Part shown: positions 35,003-43,442 of the stretch, one piece after another | Layout of the letters: each line of letters starts with the position of its first letter | How positions within the stretch are numbered: position 1 is the first letter of the stretch | From: Allgaiera indica | GTDB lineage: Bacteria; Pseudomonadota; Alphaproteobacteria; Rhodobacterales; Rhodobacteraceae | DNA length: 64,000 bases | Direction: 5' to 3' | Assembly (NCBI RefSeq): GCF_900106675.1 | Contig: NZ_FNOB01000016.1 | Span: forward strand, 1 to 64,000 | Program-made: the position numbers and the translations under genes | The notes under the pieces: generated by a model | The model's input: the letters and a program-made list of their open reading frames with translations, nothing else | What the model was told of the DNA's origin: nothing | Databases searched by the model: none

Positions 35003-35634
35003 CCAGCCGGTCCTTGCCCCGGGCAGCCTCACCTTGACCATCGCGGCGCCACCGGAACGCGCGCCTGCGAAAACACGCGGCGCCGGCCAGCCGCCGCGAC
35101 CGCGGACCAAAGGAGGCCCGCGCGGCACCCAGCCGGGCCGGCGCCACTGACCGGCCCGACCAGCCGCACCGAAAGACAGCCAAAATCTCTGCCGGCCGGA
35201 GCGGAGCGGATCAGATCGCCGGCCGGCCGCGTCGGCCTCCTCCCCGCAAGCCGACCCCGGAAGTCCCCCAAGCCGGTTGTCGCGGGGGCCTTCGGTCAGG
35301 TCCGCGTCAGCTTTTTCACATGTGCGCGCGATTGCGGTCCAGAATGCGCCTTTGGCGCGGCGCGCAGTTGCTTTTTCGGGGAATGGTTTCATCCTGACGG
35401 CGACGAGCTTGCCGCAAGGCTTTGGTCGGCGCGAGAACACACCGCCCATCCGGGAAGCGAAGTTGCGCGAGGTTTCGGCCTGGCTGTGCCTGTCGGCGTT
35501 CCGGCGCAGACCCCATGTCCCCGCCGACGCGCCGGCGTCCGGTCTTGCCAAGGCTGGCCTCGGGACGATCCCGTTCGCGCCCCTTGTGGCAGGCGCGCGC
35601 ACCGGGCTGCATGGGCACAGTGGGAGACACCGCG
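35003..35634. other. Gene-free GC-rich region after truA
   Basis: No gene is supported in 632 bases. Open frames are Arg/Pro/Gly-rich and overlap on both strands without ribosome sites. The left half is very GC-rich; the right half (35300-35450) contains less GC-rich DNA that may carry the promoter of the DoxX-like gene. No RNA gene was recognised. Confidence 0.5.
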
Positions 35635-36588
35635 ATGGATAGTGGAATGATCGACGCAACCCATGGCGAAGCAACAGGTCCAGGCCGGTTCCGGCGTGCC
35701 TTGATCGCGATGGGGCTGCGTGGCGAGGACCCCGAGTTGGTCTCGCCGGTACCGGCCAACGCCTTCGAGTGGATCCGTGTGCTGTTCGGCATCACGCTGA
35801 TCTACGACACCTGGACCACACTGAGTTGGGAACACAAACAGGCCGTCGCCCACACGCTGGGACTGCCGATCTCCAGCCCGACGCTGCACCTCCTGGTGGC
35901 CGTCATGGCCCTCGTGCAACTGGTCGTGGCGATGTCGATCGTCTTCAATCGGGGCGTCGCGATACTGGCCTGGGTGGGCTTGCTGCACACCGTGTACGTC
36001 TGGGTGGTGCTCGAACACGGTGGCGATTTCGGCCAGCAGGGGACGGATCCCGGCGATGCCTTCGCCTATATGGTGATGTTCTTCTTCATCATCGCCGCCG
36101 ACCGCCACAGCCGGTCGCCGGACCCGTCGAAGAACGAATATTTCACCCTGGCACGCCTGTGGTTCGGCTTTCTCTGGGCCTATGACGCGATGATGAAGTT
36201 CCACCCCTATTTCATGACCCATTTCACCGACTTCCTGACCTCGGCCGAGACCAGCGTCAAGGGCACCTGGGGCGCGGGGCTGGACCAGGTGTTCCTGAAC
36301 CTGACCAATATCATCGGTCCGCATGTCGTGCCGGTTCTGGTGGCGCTGACCGAGTCCCTGATCGCGCTGTCGCTGATCAGCGGGCGCGGGCTGCGGATCA
36401 TGGCGCCGGTCGGCTTCGTGTTGGCGGTCGTGATCTGGAACACCGCCGAATCCTGGGGAGGCCCCTACCCCGATTTCGTGACCTCCGCGGGCGGACAGAT
36501 GTTCGGTAACGTGATCATCTACGCGATGGCCTTCCTCTATATCCTGACGCTCTACAATCCGCTCGACTTGCTACGCCAGCGGCGCTGA
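35635..36588 (+). CDS. DoxX-like integral membrane protein
   Basis: This 317-aa protein has about eight predicted helices, for example FEWIRVLFGITLIYDTW, LHLLVAVMALVQLVVAMSI, AILAWVGLLHTVYVWVVL, AYMVMFFFIIAAD, LARLWFGFLWAYDAMMKFHPYF and VIIYAMAFLYILTL. The segment with Arg, WAYDAMMKFHP and the following FTDFL resembles DoxX/DoxD-type quinone-linked membrane proteins, but no catalytic residues identify a reaction. The ATG at 35635 follows GGGAGA by seven bases. It stands alone in a gene-poor patch between truA and tRNA-Arg and may be accessory. Confidence is high that it is a gene, low for the family. Confidence 0.75.
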   Translation: MDSGMIDATHGEATGPGRFRRALIAMGLRGEDPELVSPVPANAFEWIRVLFGITLIYDTWTTLSWEHKQAVAHTLGLPISSPTLHLLVAVMALVQLVVAMSIVFNRGVAILAWVGLLHTVYVWVVLEHGGDFGQQGTDPGDAFAYMVMFFFIIAADRHSRSPDPSKNEYFTLARLWFGFLWAYDAMMKFHPYFMTHFTDFLTSAETSVKGTWGAGLDQVFLNLTNIIGPHVVPVLVALTESLIALSLISGRGLRIMAPVGFVLAVVIWNTAESWGGPYPDFVTSAGGQMFGNVIIYAMAFLYILTLYNPLDLLRQRR

Positions 36589-36710
36589 GCGCCATTGGCT
36601 TTGTATCCGATTCGATGAGGCGGCCGACCGGCACGAGCGATGGCGCGGGCAACCCGAACCTCCGAGTTCGGTGGATTTCCCGCTTCTTCGTCCCGGCGGT
36701 GTTGCACGCA

Positions 36711-36831
36711 TGAAGGAGCCAAGATGACGAGACGACCAAGACGGAACCATAGAGAACCCGAACCGCACCCTCTCTGCAAACCCGCACGTCGCGCAGGCAG
36801 CGCCAAAGGCCGGAAGCCCAATGAACATTAG
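36711..36831 (+). mobile_element. Possible 5' fragment of an IS3-type transposase orfA
   Basis: AAGGAG (36713-36718) precedes ATG at 36724, and the 35-codon ORF begins MTRRPRRNH. I recall IS3-family OrfA proteins starting MTKRxRRNHSPAFKA. After these nine codons the reading no longer matches, as if only the left end of the element remained. It lies just downstream of the 3' end of tRNA-Arg. The match is short, so chance remains possible. Confidence 0.35.
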
Positions 36832-36838
36832 GGGAAAA

Positions 36839-36915
36839 TGGCGCACCCGGAGCGATTCGAACGCCCGACCCCCAGATTCGTAGTCTGGTGCTCTATCCAG
36901 CTGAGCTACGGGTGC
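36839..36915 (-). tRNA. tRNA-Arg (anticodon ACG)
   Basis: The 77-nt cloverleaf on the minus strand has acceptor stem GCACCCG/CGGGTGC, D-arm GCTCAGCTGGATAGAGC, anticodon arm CCAGACTACGAATCTGG (ACG, reads CGN through inosine), T-arm GGGCGTTCGAATCGCTC and encoded CCA at 36839-36841. Its 3' end faces the probable transposase fragment, a common arrangement at integration sites. Confidence 0.96.
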
Positions 36916-37300
36916 GTGGGAGTGGCGTTTAGCCCTGCCAGCCGGGCATTGCAAGGGGCAAATCGCAGCTTTTCCGAAAGCCGCGGTCGGAAACCGCCCC
37001 GATCGACGCGGCGACCTCCGCCGATCTTGGCGCCGCGCGGTTTCCTCGGCGAAGAAATTCCCAGAAAAACATAGTCCCGTCGAAGCTTACCCCCCCCCGA
37101 ACGGGATCCGGACGAGAAACCTCTGCTCGCGATGCGCCACCGCCTTCCGCTTCGGCCCACGCCGCGGACCGGGGCGGATGCATCCGGCCGGGCGCGTCCG
37201 TGATCACCGCGGCGGGCGAGCGGCAGGAATTCGCGCCCCGGGGCGGATGGCCACGCCAGAGGGGATGGAATTCATGCGCGGCGACGATTAGATCAGAAGC
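36916..37300. other. Intergenic region between tRNA-Arg and lolA
   Basis: No gene is seen in 385 bases. It should hold the promoters of tRNA-Arg (minus strand) and the lolA-like gene (plus strand). A run of at least nine cytosines lies near 37090, a place where length variation could occur. Confidence 0.45.
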
Positions 37301-37939
37301 ATGAAACGTCTTCGCCGCCTCAGCGCCCGCCCGTTCGTCCGCAATTCCGCCGCGCTTGCCGCGCCGCTGGTGGCCGCCCTGGCCCAACCCGCCGCTGCGG
37401 CGCCGATCCCGCTGGGGGATCTGTCGAGCTACCTCAACAGCATGACGACCGCCGAGGCGCCCTTCACCCAGATCAACGCCGATGGTTCGATCTCGACCGG
37501 CACGCTGTACATCGACCGTCCCGGACGGGTCCGGTTTCAATACGCGCCGCCGAATGGAACGCTGGTGATCGCCAACAATGGCGTCGTCGCGGTGATCGAT
37601 CCGAAATCGAACCAGATCCCGCAGCAATACCCGCTGCGCCGCACACCGCTGAACCTGATCCTAGCACGCCATGTCGAACTGAGCCGCAGCAATTCCGTGA
37701 CCGGACTGCGCCAGGACGGCGTCAAGACGATCGTCACGGCGCATGATCCGAAACATCCCGATTACGGCTCGATCCAGCTGATCTTCACGCCGGACCCGAC
37801 CCAACTGCGGCAATGGGCGATCACCGATCAAAGCGGCCAGAAGACGACCATCGTCCTGGGCGACATGAAAACCGGGATATCGATCCCGCCCAAGACCTTC
37901 GATATCGGCGCGGCCACACCCCGGCAGGTCAAGCGCTAG
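37301..37939 (+). CDS. lolA: LolA-family outer-membrane lipoprotein carrier
   Basis: This 212-aa periplasmic protein is expected to ferry lipoproteins from the LolCDE complex to the outer membrane. The N-terminal signal peptide (basic start, then SAALAAPLVAALAQPAAAA, cleavage near 34) is followed by the LolA half-barrel: LSSYLNSMTTAEAPFTQINADGS, TGTLYIDRPGRVRFQYAPPN, YPLRRTPLNLILARHVELSR and the C-terminal strands. The ATG at 37301 gives the complete signal peptide. It converges with the lytic transglycosylase gene, which ends 36 bases downstream. Confidence 0.92.
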   Translation: MKRLRRLSARPFVRNSAALAAPLVAALAQPAAAAPIPLGDLSSYLNSMTTAEAPFTQINADGSISTGTLYIDRPGRVRFQYAPPNGTLVIANNGVVAVIDPKSNQIPQQYPLRRTPLNLILARHVELSRSNSVTGLRQDGVKTIVTAHDPKHPDYGSIQLIFTPDPTQLRQWAITDQSGQKTTIVLGDMKTGISIPPKTFDIGAATPRQVKR

Positions 37940-37975
37940 GACAGGACAAGCGCTGGGACGACGCCTTCGGTTTTG

Positions 37976-38557
37976 CTACATCCTCCCGCAAGAGATCAGC
38001 TGCGCCTCATAGCTATAGGCGCGCCGCTGCACCCGATCCGCCACCTCCATCAACCAACGCTTGTGGCGGTACGAGCCACGGGCATAGCCGGCGAACCCCT
38101 CATGATAGGCAAGGTAAAGGTCGCGCGCATCGGACCGCGGGATACCCAGCTTCTGATGCGCCTTGTTCAGATACCAGCCCATGAAATCGGTGGCATCATT
38201 GATGTTCGTGCGCCGAGCGCCCCAGCGTCCGGCCTCCTTGCGGTAATCGTCCCAGGTTCCGTCCAGCACCTGCGCATACCCGTAGGCCGAGCTTTGCCGC
38301 CCCATCGGGATCACACCCAGAAGCCAGCGAAACGGCGTGCGCGCATCACCGACGAAACGCGATTCCTGATGGATCATCGCCATCTGCACGGCCACCGGAA
38401 TGCCCCATCGCGCACGCGATTGGCGCATCGCCGACAGGTAATGAGGCCGCTCGCTTACGATCACGCAGGCGTCGTTCACGTTGGTCGGCGGCGCGAAACG
38501 GCGCCCACAGGACGCCAATGCCAGCAACACCATGGCTGCGAGGAGAAGTCTGCTCAT
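37976..38557 (-). CDS. Lipoprotein lytic transglycosylase (SLT domain)
   Basis: This 193-aa protein has a lipoprotein signal (MSRLLLAAMVLLALASC, lipid-attached Cys17), so it should be anchored in the outer membrane facing the cell wall. The SLT fold is shown by the catalytic Glu65 in IHQESRF, SAYGYAQVLDGTWDDYRKEAG, DFMGWYLNKAHQKLGI and YLAYHEGFAGYARGSY. It cleaves peptidoglycan between MurNAc and GlcNAc with formation of the anhydro end. It is monocistronic, converging with lolA. The domain is compact, closer to a single-domain SLT protein than to Slt70. Confidence 0.9.
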   Translation of the reverse strand: MSRLLLAAMVLLALASCGRRFAPPTNVNDACVIVSERPHYLSAMRQSRARWGIPVAVQMAMIHQESRFVGDARTPFRWLLGVIPMGRQSSAYGYAQVLDGTWDDYRKEAGRWGARRTNINDATDFMGWYLNKAHQKLGIPRSDARDLYLAYHEGFAGYARGSYRHKRWLMEVADRVQRRAYSYEAQLISCGRM

Positions 38558-38771
38558 CTGCCTCTCGCTTATTGTTGGCCACAGGATAAGCGAAATTTTC
38601 CGAACAGAAAACCGCCCCGTCGCCCGAAACCGCAGGAAAATTCGCGATTTCGCGGCCGCGGCGGCGCGGCACTGTCGGGGCGGAGTTCACAGACTGTTTC
38701 TCGAATACTTGATCCCGCCGATGGACGACACGGCGTCGAAGGACTAACTATTATGCTGGGGGTTGTAATGA

Positions 38772-39098
38772 ATGCTTAAGACGCGGGCAAAATACCACAT
38801 CGGCCAGGTGGTGCGTCATCGCAAACATCCGTTTCGCGGTGTCGTCTTCGATGTCGACGCCATGTTTTCGAACACCGAAGACTGGTACCAGGCCATCCCG
38901 GAAGAGAGCCGCCCGTCCAAGGATCAGCCGTTCTACCACCTTCTCGCGGAAAACGATCAAAGCTATTACGTGGCCTATGTTTCCGAACAAAATCTCGTCC
39001 CCGACGAAACCGGAGAGCCTGTCGAACACCCCGACCTGCCCGACCTGTTCGGTGATTTCGACGGCGCGGCCTACTCGCTTCAGTTCCAACTGAACTGA
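38772..39098 (+). CDS. hspQ: Heat shock protein HspQ
   Basis: This 108-aa HspQ (YccV-like) protein marks and stimulates Lon protease; in E. coli it binds hemimethylated DNA in vitro. Family marks are KYHIGQVVRHRKHPFRGVVFDVD, NTEDWYQAIPEESRPSKDQPFYHLLAEN and YVAYVSEQNLVPDETGEPVEHPDL. Length matches the family. The upstream region 38560-38771 should hold a heat-shock promoter, but I could not place RpoH elements with confidence. A gap of about 220 bases follows before the converging gamma-glutamyltransferase gene. Confidence 0.95.
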   Translation: MLKTRAKYHIGQVVRHRKHPFRGVVFDVDAMFSNTEDWYQAIPEESRPSKDQPFYHLLAENDQSYYVAYVSEQNLVPDETGEPVEHPDLPDLFGDFDGAAYSLQFQLN

Positions 39099-39320
39099 TC
39101 AGCCCTCACGGATCCCCAGACACGCGCACAGCCGCCGCCCCGCACTGACAGCAGAGGGGACCGGCCCGGCGGGCCTAGTCCAGGACGTGCCGAAAGCTTC
39201 GAAGCACCCCCTCCGCCTGCGGGCCTCGCCGGTCGCCGCGGCAAGGCCTTGTGCGCCCCAGCGGGTTGTGCGGCATGGGGAATAGGGCCTCGGTTCTCGT
39301 CCGCCGGGCGCGGCCGCGCC

Positions 39321-40904
39321 TCAATAACCCAGGGCGCAGCCATCCTTGCGCGGATCCGAGGCGCCCACCAGCACCCCGGTCTCCGGGTCGATCAAGATCG
39401 CCTGGGCGCCGCCGATCGGCCCGCTGGGAATGCGTACATCATGCCCCATCTCGGCCAGCTTCGCGCGCACCGCATCGCTGTAGCCACGCTCGACCTCCAT
39501 CCCTTCGCCGCCCACGGCAAAGCTGCGCGGGGCATCGATCGCGCCCTGCGGGTCAAGACCGAAATCGGTCAGGTTGGTGACGAAGCGCGCATGACCGTTC
39601 GCCTGATAGGCCCCGCCCATCACCCCGAAGGGCATCATCACCTTGCCGTCGCGGCACAACATGCCCGGAATGATCGTGTGCATCGGACGCTTGCCCGGGC
39701 CGGCCTCGTTCGGGTGCCCCTCGGTCAGGGTGAAGCCCGCACCGCGGTTCTGGAAATTGATCCCGTAGCGCGACGACGCCAGGCCAGAGCCGAAGGCATG
39801 GAAGACCGAATAGATCAGCGACACCGCCATGCGGTCGCGGTCGACCACGGTGATATAGATCGTGTCGCGGTGCACCGCCTCGGACAGCGGCGCCGGATCG
39901 GCCATCGCCCGCTTGGGGTCGATCAGCGCGGCCAGTTTCTGCGCGGTCTCGACCGACAGCATATGATCGAGCCGGGTCATATGGGCGGGGTCGGCAACGA
40001 ACCGGTTGCGCGCGTCATAGGCAAGCTTCGCGGCCTCGGCCTCGATATGGGCGCGCTCGGCACCGAAAGGGTCCATCGAGGCCAGGTCGAATTGCGCCAG
40101 GATGTTGAGCAGCAGGATCGCCGCCGCCCCCTGCCCGTTCGGCGGATGCTCGACCAGTTCGATATCGCGGTAGGTGCCGCGCACCGGCTCGCCATAGCTG
40201 CATTCGGTGGCCGCGAAATCCTCCACCGTGTGGCTGCCACCCAGGGCGCGCAACGAGGCCACCATGTCCTCGGCCACCGCCCCCTCGTAGAAACCGGCAC
40301 GGCCCTCGGCGGCGATCTTGCGCAGCACCTCGGCCTGCCGCGGCGCGCGGAAGGTCTGCCCGATCGCCGGCGCCTTGCCGTCCAGCAGGTAGAAATCGCG
40401 CGCATCGCCCTGCAACACCCCGGCCGAGGCCGCCCAGTCGAAGGCCACACGGGGCGCAACCGGCACGCCTTCGTCCGCGTAGCGGATCGCCGGGGCCAGG
40501 ACGCGCGACAGCCCCAGCTTGCCCCAATCCTGCGACAGCCGGCAGAAGGCATCGACCGCGCCGGGCACGGTCACCGCTTCGGGTCCGTGCGGCGGCACCG
40601 CCGTCAGCCCGCGGCCGCGCATCTCGGCCGCGCTCAATCCCGCCGGCGCCCGGCCCGATCCGTTCAGCGCGACGATCCGCTCCTCGCCCGCCGGTTTGAG
40701 CAGCACGAAGCAATCGCCGCCGATCCCGGTCATCTGCGGCTCGCAGATCCCCAGCAGCACCGCCCCGGCGATCGCGGCATCCACCGCGTTGCCCCCCGCC
40801 TCCAGCGTTTCGACCGCCACCTTGGCCGCCAGCGGATGTGAGGTTGCGCAGAGTCCGTTCTGGGCGAAGACCGCCGATCGGCCGGGAAGTTGGTAGTCGC
40901 GCAT
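39321..40904 (-). CDS. ggt: Gamma-glutamyltransferase family protein
   Basis: This 527-aa Ntn-hydrolase precursor self-cleaves before Thr348 (in HRDTIYITVVD) to give two subunits. GNAVDAAIAGAVLLGICEPQMTGIGGDCF and NGQGAAAILLLNIL are family motifs in the large subunit; SRYGINFQNRGAGF and GPGKRPMHTIIPGM lie in the small one. It transfers or hydrolyses gamma-glutamyl groups, for example of glutathione. No signal peptide is visible, so it is likely a cytosolic member. The ATG at 40904 follows GAGGAGGG. Confidence 0.92.
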   Translation of the reverse strand: MRDYQLPGRSAVFAQNGLCATSHPLAAKVAVETLEAGGNAVDAAIAGAVLLGICEPQMTGIGGDCFVLLKPAGEERIVALNGSGRAPAGLSAAEMRGRGLTAVPPHGPEAVTVPGAVDAFCRLSQDWGKLGLSRVLAPAIRYADEGVPVAPRVAFDWAASAGVLQGDARDFYLLDGKAPAIGQTFRAPRQAEVLRKIAAEGRAGFYEGAVAEDMVASLRALGGSHTVEDFAATECSYGEPVRGTYRDIELVEHPPNGQGAAAILLLNILAQFDLASMDPFGAERAHIEAEAAKLAYDARNRFVADPAHMTRLDHMLSVETAQKLAALIDPKRAMADPAPLSEAVHRDTIYITVVDRDRMAVSLIYSVFHAFGSGLASSRYGINFQNRGAGFTLTEGHPNEAGPGKRPMHTIIPGMLCRDGKVMMPFGVMGGAYQANGHARFVTNLTDFGLDPQGAIDAPRSFAVGGEGMEVERGYSDAVRAKLAEMGHDVRIPSGPIGGAQAILIDPETGVLVGASDPRKDGCALGY

Positions 40905-41077
40905 TCTTGCCCTCCTCGCAATTCGCCGCGACGATAGGCCGGGGCCGGCGCCATGCCAAGTACCCGCGGTCAAGGATTATGACCAATACCCAGGGGGGAA
41001 GCGAAAGAGACCGATGGGGAGGGGGCGATCTTGCCATGCCCCCGGGCGCCACAGGGGCGCGGCACATGTCCTGAACG

Positions 41078-41117
41078 CCAAAAAACCCGCAAGGCCTGGC
41101 GGCCGCGGGTTTTTTGG
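41078..41117 (-). terminator. Strong rho-independent terminator (bidirectional)
   Basis: CCAAAAAACCCGC (41078-41090) pairs exactly with GCGGGTTTTTTGG (41105-41117). Inside the loop, GGCC/GGCC forms a second short stem. The A-run and T-run make it usable in both directions. It most likely ends the STAS/HATPase transcript, about 170 bases after the HATPase stop, and shields ggt. Confidence 0.9.
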
Positions 41118-41286
41118 TGTCTCGCCGCACAGGAACCTCGGCTCCGCGAACTGGGTGGGGGCTGTTGACCGCGGCGCCGAGGTGAAGCCTGTGCAGCTAC
41201 CGCTTCGATATCGCCGCAGCCAATGGCCGAGGTATGGGCGAAATCCGGCATCTTTGCGGCACTGTTTACCCGGCGCCGACACTGGG
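41118..41286 (-). other. Long 3' untranslated stretch before the terminator
   Basis: Between the HATPase stop and the terminator are about 169 bases with no ORF. A long 3' end capped by a very strong terminator could be a 3'-UTR-derived small RNA, but I see no clear internal promoter or known RNA family. Confidence 0.25.
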
Positions 41287-41775
41287 TCAGATAGAGGGCT
41301 TTTGTTCGACCATCAGACTGAATCGGAACCAGTTGCAACCGCCCTCGCGCCCGTGGTCCAGGCTGCACGCCAAAGCCCGAATCAAATGCCAGCCGAATCC
41401 CCCCTCGGGCGGATCCGCAGCATCCGAGGCCGGCAGCGCGCCTTCGGGCAGCATCCCGCCCGGCATCGGCCGACCCCAATCGCGCACGACAAAACGCAGC
41501 GCCCGCGCCCGGCCGTCCGCCCCGCTTTCAACATCCGCAGCAAGCTCGATCCAGCCGCCACGTTGGTCATAGGCGTGCTCGACCACGTTATTCAGAACCT
41601 CCGCCAGCAAGATCTCGGCCGCGGCACGGTCATCGGCGGAGACACCTGCAAGGCCAAGGGCCTCCAACACCGCTTCCAGCGCCGTGCGCACCGCCATCGG
41701 ATCTGCGGCGAAATCCAGGCAGATCACCCCGGCGTCGCTGCCCCCTTGGGCCGAGGTCGCCGTCTCAACCCGCAT
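41287..41775 (-). CDS. RsbW-like anti-sigma/HATPase domain protein
   Basis: This 162-aa GHKL ATPase of the anti-sigma kinase type (HATPase_c_2) has an N box EILLAEVLNNVVEHAY (about 65-80), FVVRDWGRPMPGGMLP in the G1 region and GGFGWHLIRALACSLDH in the G2 region. In partner-switching systems such proteins bind and phosphorylate a STAS antagonist, which is encoded just upstream and overlaps this gene by eleven bases. The controlled target (sigma factor or output protein) is not in the window. A strong terminator lies downstream. Confidence 0.87.
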   Translation of the reverse strand: MRVETATSAQGGSDAGVICLDFAADPMAVRTALEAVLEALGLAGVSADDRAAAEILLAEVLNNVVEHAYDQRGGWIELAADVESGADGRARALRFVVRDWGRPMPGGMLPEGALPASDAADPPEGGFGWHLIRALACSLDHGREGGCNWFRFSLMVEQKPSI

Positions 41776-42115
41776 GGCGGCTTTCCGCCGCGGCGGAAAG
41801 CTTCGGCACCGCCGCGTGCAGGGTGAAGACGCTGTCCATCCGGGTCAGGGCGAAGACCTTGTTCACCGTCGGGGTCATTCCCGCCAGTTCCAATTGTCGT
41901 TCGGGCGCCAGCATCTTCATTACCGCAACCACCGCGCCCAAACCGCTGCTGTCGAGAAAATCCACCTGCGACAGATCCAGGATCACCCGCGTCACCGGCT
42001 GGTTGGCGATTTCGCGCATCTTATCCTTGAACCGGATCGCCACCGCGGCGTCGATCCGCTTTTCCTCGACGCGGACAAGCAGGAAATCCTCCTGCAAATG
42101 CGGCACCAGTTTCAT
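41765..42115 (-). CDS. STAS-domain anti-sigma factor antagonist
   Basis: This 116-aa single STAS domain is similar to SpoIIAA/RsbV. The conserved phosphorylation segment is VILDLSQVDFLDSSGLGAVVAV, with candidate serine S56 or S57. The ATG at 42115 follows GGAGGG. It overlaps the downstream HATPase gene, giving a two-gene partner-switching module: the HATPase should phosphorylate this protein, and unphosphorylated STAS would release the target. No PP2C phosphatase is nearby, so reactivation must come from elsewhere. Confidence 0.9.
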   Translation of the reverse strand: MKLVPHLQEDFLLVRVEEKRIDAAVAIRFKDKMREIANQPVTRVILDLSQVDFLDSSGLGAVVAVMKMLAPERQLELAGMTPTVNKVFALTRMDSVFTLHAAVPKLSAAAESRHAG

Positions 42116-42201
42116 CCGACCCTCCGTCAGTAGCTGTCGCAAAGGCTAGACGGCAATCCTTACCATTCGGTATGCAGGGCCATTCGGAAATGGAGGCGAA
42201 G

Positions 42202-43380
42202 ATGGAAGACGTGGTGATCTCCGGCGCGGCGCGGACCGCGATGGGCGGCTTTCAGGGGGTGTTCGCCCCGGCCACGGCGGCCGAGCTGGGCGGCGCGGCG
42301 ATCCGCGCGGCGATGGAAGGTGCCGGGGTCGCCCCCGCGAAGGTCGAAGAGGTTCTGATGGGCTGTGTCCTGCCCGCGGGCCAGGGCCAGGCGCCCGCGC
42401 GCCAGGCGGGCTTTGCCGCCGGCCTGGGCGAAGAAGTCCCGGCGACCACGCTGAACAAGATGTGCGGCTCGGGGATGCGTACGGCGATGATGGGCTTCGA
42501 CCAGATCGCGTTGGGCCACAGCGGCGTCCTCGTCGCGGGCGGCATGGAGAGCATGACCAACGCGCCCTATCTGCTGCCCAAGGCACGCGGCGGGTTTCGG
42601 ATGGGCCATGGCCAGGTGATCGACCACATGTTCCTCGACGGGCTTGAGGATGCCTACGACAAGGGTCGGCTGATGGGCACCTTCGCCGAAGATTGCGCCG
42701 AGGCCTTCCAGTTCACCCGCGACGCGCAGGACGCCTATGCGGTGGGGTCGCTGGAAAACGCGCTGGCGGCACAGACCTCCGGCGCCTTCGAGGCAGAGAT
42801 CACCCCGGTCACCGTGACCACCCGCAAGGGCGAGGCCGTGGTGGCGGTGGACGAACAGCCCGGCAATGCCCGGCCCGACAAGATCCCGACGCTGAAACCC
42901 GCCTTCCGCAAGGACGGAACGGTGACGGCGGCGAATTCCTCGTCGATCTCGGACGGGGCGGCGGCGCTGGTGATGGCCAGCCGCAGCGCGGCCGACGCCG
43001 CCGGCCTGCCCATTCGCGCCCGTGTCCTGGGCCATGCCAGCCACGCCCAGGCGCCGGGCCTCTTCCCCACCGCGCCGATCCCCGCCGCGCGCAAGCTGAT
43101 GGAGCGCCTCGGCTGGTCGGTCGGCGATGTCGATCTGTGGGAGGTGAACGAAGCCTTCGCGGTGGTGCCGATGGCCTTCATGCACGAGATGGGCGTGCCA
43201 CGCGAGAAGATGAACGTGAACGGCGGCGCCTGTGCGCTGGGGCACCCGATCGGCGCCTCGGGCACGCGGATCATCGTCACGCTCCTCAATGCGCTGGAAA
43301 AGCGCGGGCTGAAGCGCGGGCTTGCGGCGATCTGCATCGGCGGCGGAGAGGGCACCGCGATCGCGATCGAGCGCCCCTGA
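42202..43380 (+). CDS. Acetyl-CoA C-acyltransferase (thiolase)
   Basis: This 392-aa thiolase condenses two acetyl-CoA to acetoacetyl-CoA or cleaves 3-ketoacyl-CoA. The catalytic triad is visible: C88 in NKMCGSGM, H348 in GHPIGASG and C378 in ICIGGGEG. I chose the ATG at 42202 after GGAGG; upstream in-frame ATGs at 42172 and 42190 lack a site. The sequence favours the biosynthetic acetoacetyl-CoA type, but a beta-oxidation or degradative role cannot be excluded, as no partner genes (phaB, hbd) flank it. It is divergent from the STAS gene. Confidence 0.92.
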   Translation: MEDVVISGAARTAMGGFQGVFAPATAAELGGAAIRAAMEGAGVAPAKVEEVLMGCVLPAGQGQAPARQAGFAAGLGEEVPATTLNKMCGSGMRTAMMGFDQIALGHSGVLVAGGMESMTNAPYLLPKARGGFRMGHGQVIDHMFLDGLEDAYDKGRLMGTFAEDCAEAFQFTRDAQDAYAVGSLENALAAQTSGAFEAEITPVTVTTRKGEAVVAVDEQPGNARPDKIPTLKPAFRKDGTVTAANSSSISDGAAALVMASRSAADAAGLPIRARVLGHASHAQAPGLFPTAPIPAARKLMERLGWSVGDVDLWEVNEAFAVVPMAFMHEMGVPREKMNVNGGACALGHPIGASGTRIIVTLLNALEKRGLKRGLAAICIGGGEGTAIAIERP

Positions 43381-43442
43381 GCGCGGCGCCGTTCGCCGCG
43401 ATCTGGCGTCTGCCGCAGTCCGGCCGAGGCCTGCCGCCGGGG

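Noticed and set aside
36916-37300. A gene between tRNA-Arg and lolA
   Set aside because: Frames on both strands are interrupted or low-complexity and lack ribosome sites; nothing resembles a protein.
38700-38771. Heat-shock (RpoH) promoter for hspQ
   Set aside because: A CTTGATCCC-like -35 exists near 38708, but no matching -10 lies at the correct distance.
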